DNA from: Isotricha intestinalis
Taxonomy: Eukaryota; Ciliophora; Litostomatea; Vestibuliferida; Isotrichidae
Length of the DNA stretch: 14,113 bases
Direction of reading: 5' to 3'
Assembly: GCA_023807065.1 (NCBI GenBank)
Contig: JAJJLU010004365.1
Span: forward strand, 1 to 14,113
Both the position numbers and the translations under genes were made by a program. A model generated the notes under the pieces. The model saw only the letters and a list, made by a program, of their open reading frames with translations, had not been told where the DNA came from and made no database searches. Of this stretch, positions 9,499 to 14,113 are shown in pieces (position 1 is the first letter of the stretch; each line of letters opens with the position of its first letter).

Positions 9499-10033
9499 GA
9501 ATAAATTTTATGTTGAAGATTTTTTTAATAAAAAAAATTATACTTTGATATTCTTTCTTAAAAAATATTTTTTTTGAAAATTAATTTAAAAATTGTGAAT
9601 TATGTGAAATTCATCTTTGACATTTTTTCCAAAATAATTGAAATGTAATTAATAAAATTTAATATTTATAAAAAAAAATATTCAAATAAATATGAAGAAA
9701 ATATCCTTTTTTTTGGAGTGTTTTCATATTTTATTAAGCAATAAATATATAATAATTATATTTTAAAATCAAAAATTATATATTTTTGATAAAAACAATT
9801 ATATTTACTAAACTTAATTTTTTATAATTAAATAATCATGTTTTTAAGTTATTTATAATTAAAGTCCTATATCATTATAAATATAAAATATTAATAAATC
9901 TAAGTATTGTAAAATTAAAAGATTATATTTAAATATAAAAATAAAATTAAATTATTTTGAACAATCTTCAACACACATATTTATAAAATAATATTCAATT
10001 TGTTTATGTTATAATAGAATAAACCTTCATAAA
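9499..10033. other. A+T-rich spacer, no gene seen
   Basis: Downstream of the uL2 copy. Every frame is closed by frequent stops and only A/T runs are visible. No repeat longer than a simple A- or T-run, RNA gene or terminator was recognised. Confidence 0.55.
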
Positions 10034-10282
10034 ATGTTCTTTATAAAAATTAAAAAAAAATATATTTTATTTAATGAGAAATTAATAATGAAAATAAATT
10101 ATTTTTTTAATGACTTGAGAGAGGTTAAGGCACTTTACATGATAAATCTATTGAACAAAGAGGATCAACAGCAAATTGAAGTGGAATATAATATTAAGAA
10201 GAAGAACATTAAGATTATAAAGATTTTGTTGCAGAAGGTGGATATTTTTATTGAGCATATTATGATTAAAGAGAGAGAATGA
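10034..10282 (+). CDS. Hypothetical protein, first of two overlapping related frames
   Basis: An 82-codon frame from ATG 10034 (or ATG 10088) to TGA 10280-10282. After an A/T-rich leader the residues become Leu/Ile/Lys/Glu-rich and helical: ALYMINLLNKEDQQQIEVEY and IKIIKILLQKVDIFIEHIMI. From about 10110 the codon choice changes sharply: AAG, TTG, GAG and GTG are frequent, while other genes here use almost only A- or T-ending codons. No domain is recognised. The last bases overlap the start of the next frame (ATGA), and the two frames look like repeats of one another, so they may be one protein split by a frameshift. Confidence 0.4.
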   Translation: MFFIKIKKKYILFNEKLIMKINYFFNDLREVKALYMINLLNKEDQQQIEVEYNIKKKNIKIIKILLQKVDIFIEHIMIKERE

Positions 10283-10510
10283 CAGAGATGAAATTATTGG
10301 AATTGTTTAATGTGAAATTGTTTAAAGAAGATGAGCTTGTGGATTTAATAGTGGAAATTGAATATAATAAGAATGAGGAATTGATTTTCGAAATGATGCA
10401 TAACAAGTTGCTGATAAAGGAAGTTGTTTAGATCCACTATATAGAGCAGAGCATATACTTTATTATAATGAAGAAAGAGATTAAGATTTATAAAGGTAAG
10501 CTTAAATAGA
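10279..10510 (+). pseudogene. Hypothetical protein, second of two overlapping related frames
   Basis: The ATG at 10279 overlaps the previous stop. The frame reads MTEMKLLELFNVKLFKEDEL, VDLIVEIEYNKNEELIFEMM and HNKLLIKEVV, meets TAG at about 10429, continues IHYIEQSIYFIIMKKEIKIY, and stops again at TAG near 10508. The block IEIEYNKNEELIFEMMHNKL followed by a VVIHYIEQ-like end resembles IEVEYNIKKKNIKIIKILLQ and the FIEHIMI end of the previous frame, so this is probably a second copy of a roughly 50-residue unit. Codons are G-ending as in its neighbour. I do not recognise the family. Confidence 0.4.
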
Positions 10511-11091
10511 TATTTAATTAATATTATTTTATTTATTTAATATTATTATTAAATTAAAATCACATTAATATTTATATAAATTGTTATAAAATATATGAGA
10601 ATTATTAATGATAAATAAATTAATTAAATTATATTATTATTATAAATAATAAATAAAAAAAATTTGATTTCAAGATTAAATTATTTATTTAAATTAAAAA
10701 AATTAAAACATTTACAAATATTTTAAAATATGAATCTAATTCATATAATTCTAAAAATAGAAATGAAAGAGGATAAATAAAAGTATACATAACAAAATAT
10801 TTTAAATAACGAGATAATAGTAAATCAAAAAATTTCAAATTAAAAAAAGATATAACATTGATATAGTAAATTCAAGTCTCCAAGAAAAGATGAAAATGAC
10901 AAAATCCTTTATTATATATTATAAAACAAAATCTTCATTTTATCATAAAAATCAATTAACAAATACTAAATTCTATTAATTGTTTTTTTAATTTATATAT
11001 AAAAAAAGTAAATGAGTGTGATTTGTTTTATACTAAATTAATTTTATATCAAAAAGAATTTTGATATATTAAAAGCATTGAAGAATTAAAA
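10511..11091. other. A+T-rich spacer, no gene seen
   Basis: Frequent stops in all frames and long A/T runs. No inverted repeat or RNA gene stood out. It separates the G-rich-codon frames from the bacterial-looking island. Confidence 0.5.
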
Positions 11092-11262
11092 GTGATGATA
11101 TTAATTATAATATTTTTAATAATAATGATGATATTAATTATTAACTTAATTTGTTTACACATTGTTTTTAAGAATATAATATTGTGCTATACAAACAATA
11201 ATTTGTATGGTATTATATTAATAAGGAAATTTGATAGTTGGGAACCTTTAATCATAATGATT

Positions 11263-11270
11263 GGAGGTGA
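11263..11270 (+). promoter_or_regulatory. Shine-Dalgarno-like site
   Basis: GGAGGTGA matches the complement of the bacterial 16S rRNA 3' end over eight bases, and the GGAGG core is seven bases from the ATG at 11275, the optimal bacterial distance. In an A+T-rich eukaryotic sequence such a site has no known role. Confidence 0.5.
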
Positions 11271-11274
11271 TAAT

Positions 11275-11358
11275 ATGAGTAAGAAAGATTTTTTAATAAT
11301 TTTGTTATTTATCATTATTTTTTTGCTAATAATATTTCTTTTTATAGTCTTATTTTAA
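11275..11358 (+). CDS. 27-residue membrane peptide with bacterial-type start
   Basis: ATG 11275 to TAA 11356-11358 encodes MSKKDFLIILLFIIIFLLII followed by FLFIVLF: a short charged N-terminus and one uninterrupted hydrophobic segment of about 22 residues, which would span a membrane with the N-terminus inside. The perfect Shine-Dalgarno spacing decides this start over the longer frame from 11092, whose upstream part has no conserved look. Single-span peptides of this size are common in Firmicutes and their phages, but no family can be assigned. It points toward the opposite-strand hydrolase. Hydrophobic Ile/Leu/Phe codons also arise easily from A/T-rich spacer, so chance remains possible. Confidence 0.35.
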   Translation: MSKKDFLIILLFIIIFLLIIFLFIVLF

Positions 11359-11364
11359 CAAAAA

Positions 11365-11392
11365 GCACCTATCTACAGTATGAATTAGGTGT
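11365..11392. terminator. Hairpin between the peptide and the hydrolase
   Basis: CACCTA (11366-11371) and TAGGTG (11386-11391) can pair as six base pairs, plus a flanking G-T pair, across a 14-base loop, seven bases after the peptide's stop. There is no following T-run, so this is a weak terminator candidate at best. Confidence 0.3.
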
Positions 11393-11481
11393 AAACAATT
11401 TATGTGGACATCAAAATATAGATATCAAGTCTTATTTTTTTATTTTATTCAATATTTCTCTTGCATATTCATTATTATTAT

Positions 11482-11960
11482 TTATATTTCAATTACTTCA
11501 CTCATATTATCTTTATAAGACATATATTTTGGAATATCTGGATTAATAGTATTTCTATTAGTGTTATCTGATAGGTCATAAGTATTATAATGATCACTAA
11601 TTTGCATAAGTATTATAGATTTAGTATCTTGATCAATAAAATGATTTAAATATATAACACATTGTTCATTAGATAAATGTCCTTCATCCCCAATATTTCT
11701 GATTTTAGTCATCTCATCTTTAGTACCTTTCATTTCCATTTCAACATCATGGTTGCTTTCGTGTAGATAAAGTGTTTTATTAGTAAGGCTACTATGATAT
11801 TTAGAATGAATCATTCCAGTATCAGTTAGTACTACTACTGATTTATTATCATTTTTCAAATTCATAAACAAAACCTTTTCTTATTATGAAAAATTGGTAT
11901 TTTAGTTACATTAATTCCAAGAATATTATCAATACTTTCTACAAATTATAGTTTCTTAAA
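11482..11960 (-). pseudogene. Metallo-beta-lactamase-fold hydrolase (WalJ/YycJ-like), C-terminal half, frameshifted
   Basis: The long frame 11871-11482 reads SVVVLTDTGMIHSKYHSSL, LYLHESNHDVEMEMKGT and IRNIGDEGHLSNEQCVIYL. These match, in order, the TDTG block with the metal-ligand Asp, the EaNHDVEML block and the SDxGHLSN block of bacterial WalJ/YycJ-type metallo-beta-lactamase-fold proteins. No ATG begins this frame (it starts at TTG). Just upstream, shifting one base near 11875, the sequence continues the family as NILGINVTKIPIFHNK and GFVYEFEK, so the gene was longer and has lost frame. The N-terminal HxHxDH metal site is not seen. Near the C-terminus the usual HLSxENN block reads QISDHYN, so its His is missing. 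The family is essentially prokaryotic and viral, which suggests transfer or a bacterial contaminant. A+T content equals the neighbourhood. An enzymatically dead remnant is most likely. Confidence 0.65.
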
Positions 11961-11991
11961 TAATCATTTTTAATATACTCATTAAATAATT

Positions 11992-12165
11992 TTAGGTCTT
12001 TTTGTATTGTTTTGAAAAAGATGCTAGGTTTGATGTGGATGTTTGAAGTTGTTCTCTTAGGTTTTTTAGTTCTTCTTTTATTTTTTGACCAATTTTTTCA
12101 AGGTCTTTTTTTTTGGTTTTTGAAAACTTGACTAGGCCACGACGAATTTTTTTTTTGGTTTTTTT
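11992..12165 (-). pseudogene. Lys-rich coiled-coil fragment
   Basis: Open from after a TAA (12166-12168) to TAA 11992-11994, 57 codons with no ATG. It reads KKTKKKIRRGLVKFSKTKKK, then a helical DLEKIGQKIKEELKNLREQL, and ends TSNLASFSKQYKKT. C-ending codons (ACC, GGC, GAC, AAC, TCC) are more frequent than in the rest of the window. No family is recognised. It lies upstream of, and in the same direction as, the hydrolase remnant, about 30 bases beyond its last recognisable part, and could belong to the same imported segment. Confidence 0.35.
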
Positions 12166-12324
12166 TTATTTTGATTGAATTTTTTTAATATATTTTTAAA
12201 AAGGAGATTTAATTTTTATTTATTGTTTTAGGTTAATTAATTATTAAAAATAAATACATAATTTATTATTAAATAGAAGAAATTAACTTATTGTTTTTTT
12301 ATTTTATATTTTATTTCTTAAATC

Positions 12325-12338
12325 GGGGATTAATCCCC
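12325..12338. other. 14-base perfect palindrome GGGGATTAATCCCC
   Basis: A perfect palindrome with four G-C pairs at each end, standing alone in an almost pure A/T spacer about 70 bases past the end of the WD-repeat gene. It could be a protein-binding site or hairpin. It resembles in style, not in sequence, the G+C patch at 6470-6502, which also follows a gene end. Confidence 0.6.
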
Positions 12339-12406
12339 AATCACCATTTATTTTTATTTTTTTTATTATTTATAATATTATAATTAATTAATAAACTAAT
12401 GATTAA

Positions 12407-13651
12407 TTATAATTCAATATTAATATCAAAATTAATTTCTCCATTACTATTTCCTTAAATAAATAAACTTGGTTTATAAGGAGATCAAGTAGAATAATTA
12501 TAATAAATATAATATATTTATCTTTATTTTCACATATTTGAGAATAAAAAAATTTATTTCCTTTATTTTCACCTTCATATAATCTTAAACTTCCATCATA
12601 TGAAGTTGTTATAAATAAATTGTTTACAAATAAATTCTCATTTACACATGTCACATAACTAAAATGTTTTTCAAAATTACTTTTTAATGCATTTTTATAT
12701 ATTTTATTTACATCACTTCTTAATTTTAAAAATTCTTCCATATCAAGATTTATTATTCCTCTATCTAAACATAATAAAACTTCTTACTTTTTCTCTCAAA
12801 ACAACTCCATTTTTTCTAAAAATAAATAATCTTGAAGATTACCATTTTCACTATTAGGCTTATTAAAACTACTTTTATAAATATTACCATCATAAATTTC
12901 AATTAATCACTCAAAATTATCAAAAGGACTATTAATAAAATAAGTAGGATTAATTGGTAATGTGTTTTTTCGATTTTAAACTTTAATTTAAATTCCATAA
13001 CAGGAAATTTAAATTGCTCAATAGGATTCCAAATTAAAAATCTTCCATCTTCACTAATAGAAACAATATAATATATATTATCTTCATATTTAATAAATTT
13101 AACAGAAATAACACATTCTTTATAAAAAGAAGAATCAATAACAGAAGAAAATTCAATTAAATCTTTTCCATAATCATTATTACCTAAATTAATATAATAA
13201 ATTTCTCCATTAAAACTTCCAGCAATAAATATATTACTTATAGAAGGATGAGAATCAATACATTTAATACAAGAATTAGTTTCTAATTCTATTTTAGATG
13301 AATATGATTTTAATATTTTACCTTCATTCTCATGATTAAATGAAGATAAATTTTCAAATTTAAAAAAAATAATATTTCCATTATGAGGACAAGGACCAAT
13401 ATGTCCTTCTTCAATAAAAAAAGAAACTGCTAAAACAGAACCATTTTTATTCCATATTAAATCTGAAATTTGATATTTTTTAGATGGAAATTTTAATAAT
13501 GATTTATATGTAAAAGCTTATTCATTTAAATCATTATCAATATTTTCAATTATTTCATCTCTTCTTTATAATAGTGCATCATTGATTAATTCATATGCAT
13601 TATTTAAGATCACAGTTATTTTTTTTCATCATAATTTTTTTACTTTTTCAT
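12407..13651 (-). pseudogene. WD-repeat dynein intermediate chain (dynein-2, WDR34/FAP133 type), broken
   Basis: From ATG 13651 the frame runs 231 codons with three TAA interruptions (codons 4, 29, 45): a helical N-terminus, then QISDLIWNKNGSVLAVSF, HIGPCPHNGNIIFFKF, SNIFIAGSFNGEIYYINL and IVSISEDGRFLIWNP, i.e. successive WD blades. After a frame change near 12960 it resumes as PTYFINSPFDNFE-x-LIEI, DGNIYKSSF and LFITTSYDGSLRLYEG. After another change comes YYNYST-x-SPYKPSLFI-x-GNSNGEI, ending at TAA 12407-12409. The WNxxGSVLAV block and the Cys-Pro-His block resemble WDR34/FAP133, the intermediate chain that links cargo to the dynein-2 motor of intraflagellar transport, better than dynein-1 chains. 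TGA stands at the conserved Trp of the WSPYKP block, and two further TGA and one TAA lie between. The last blade appears cut short. Family is secure, subtype moderately so. Confidence 0.7.
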
Positions 13652-13857
13652 TTTTAAACTTAATTATGTTGATTACTCTGAGGTTTCTTTTTTATTATGT
13701 TTATTCATGTTTGATTTGTTTTTTTTGTTGATTTTTGAGTGAATTATTTTATTTTGAAAATTCTGAATTTCTGTTAAAAATTGAATAAAATGGAGTGGGG
13801 GATTGAAGTCTGAAAACATTTTTTTTTAATTAAAAAATATTTTTTCTAATTATTGAA
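13652..13857. other. Spacer upstream of the WD-repeat gene
   Basis: A T-rich interval between the WD-repeat start and the MORN stop, with an isolated G-rich patch (TGGAGTGGGGGATTGAAG, about 13791-13808). No coding frame is recognised. Confidence 0.4.
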
Positions 13858-14113
13858 TTAATTATTAATTTTACCATTCATTATTTCATATTCAATTTCA
13901 TTATTTATATTATATCCTTTTCCATTCCATTTTTTTCCATTTAAATATTCTCCTTCAAATATTATTTTATCATAATTATAATATTCTTTTCCTTTTCCAT
14001 TTAAATATTCTCCTTCAAATATTAATTCACCTATTATTATTATATTCTTTTCCTTTTCCAAAATTATCTATTGAAAAATTACTGATTTAATTTTTTATAT
14101 GATAAGAACGTCT
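13858..14113 (-). pseudogene. MORN-repeat protein, C-terminal fragment
   Basis: On the minus strand the sequence reads IDNFGKGKEYNNN, shifts one base in the AAT run near 14035-14045, and continues GELIFEGEYLNGKGKEYYNY, DKIIFEGEYLNGKKWNGKGY and INNEIEYEIMNGKINN to a TAA at 13858-13860. The units are MORN repeats (xFEGEYLNGKxNGKGKEY), beta-hairpin modules that bind membranes or act as scaffolds, frequent in cilia and cytoskeletal proteins of protists. Upstream, a TAA lies in the matching frame near the window edge, and the gene continues past 14113. The frameshift lies in a simple-repeat run, so an indel error is a real alternative to decay. Confidence 0.7.

Noticed and set aside
11092..11274. 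N-terminal extension of the membrane peptide
   Set aside because: The upstream residues are only Ile/Leu-rich A/T translation, while the Shine-Dalgarno site marks 11275 as the better start.
1..14113. tRNA, rRNA or transposase genes
   Set aside because: I found no cloverleaf-like G+C-containing segments, no rRNA blocks and no transposase or reverse-transcriptase motifs; a tRNA-finding program would be decisive.

Overview
The window is very A+T-rich and eukaryotic in character. Recognisable proteins include cytoplasmic dynein-1 heavy chain, a WD-repeat dynein intermediate chain of the dynein-2 (WDR34/FAP133) type, the eukaryotic form of ribosomal protein uL2, a Hint domain, TPR and MORN repeats and a vWA domain. 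Dynein-2 and MORN proteins point to a ciliated or flagellated protist or a zoosporic fungus. The species cannot be named from the sequence.

Only the vWA gene at the left end (2-778, entering from outside) reads cleanly to a stop. Almost every other recognisable gene carries in-frame stops, frameshifts or truncations: the N-terminal stem of a dynein heavy chain on the minus strand (1102-5439), a small charged protein (5511-6052, minus), TPR repeats (6074-6439, plus), the C-terminal half of a Hint domain (6635-7066, plus), an unidentified Gln/Asn/Lys-rich protein (7444-8112, minus), uL2 (8767-9498, plus), the WD-repeat protein (12407-13651, minus) and a MORN protein at the right edge (13858-14113, minus).

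Three readings compete: real pseudogenes, a nuclear code in which TAA/TAG mean Gln, or an assembly with homopolymer indels. In-frame TAA/TAG often sit where Gln (or Glu) fits, which favours recoding. In uL2, however, stops replace conserved Arg, Gly and Glu residues and part of the protein is missing, which favours decay. Several frameshifts lie in A/T homopolymers and could be sequencing errors.

Between about 10.0 and 12.2 kb the content changes. There is a pair of overlapping, related reading frames with unusually G-ending codons (10034-10510). Then follows a small island with bacterial features (about 11260-11880): a textbook Shine-Dalgarno sequence before a 27-residue membrane peptide, facing the C-terminal half of a WalJ/YycJ-like metallo-beta-lactamase-fold hydrolase. 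The rest is A+T-rich spacer with two striking G+C palindromes. No RNA gene, CRISPR array, complete transposon or classical promoter was recognised.
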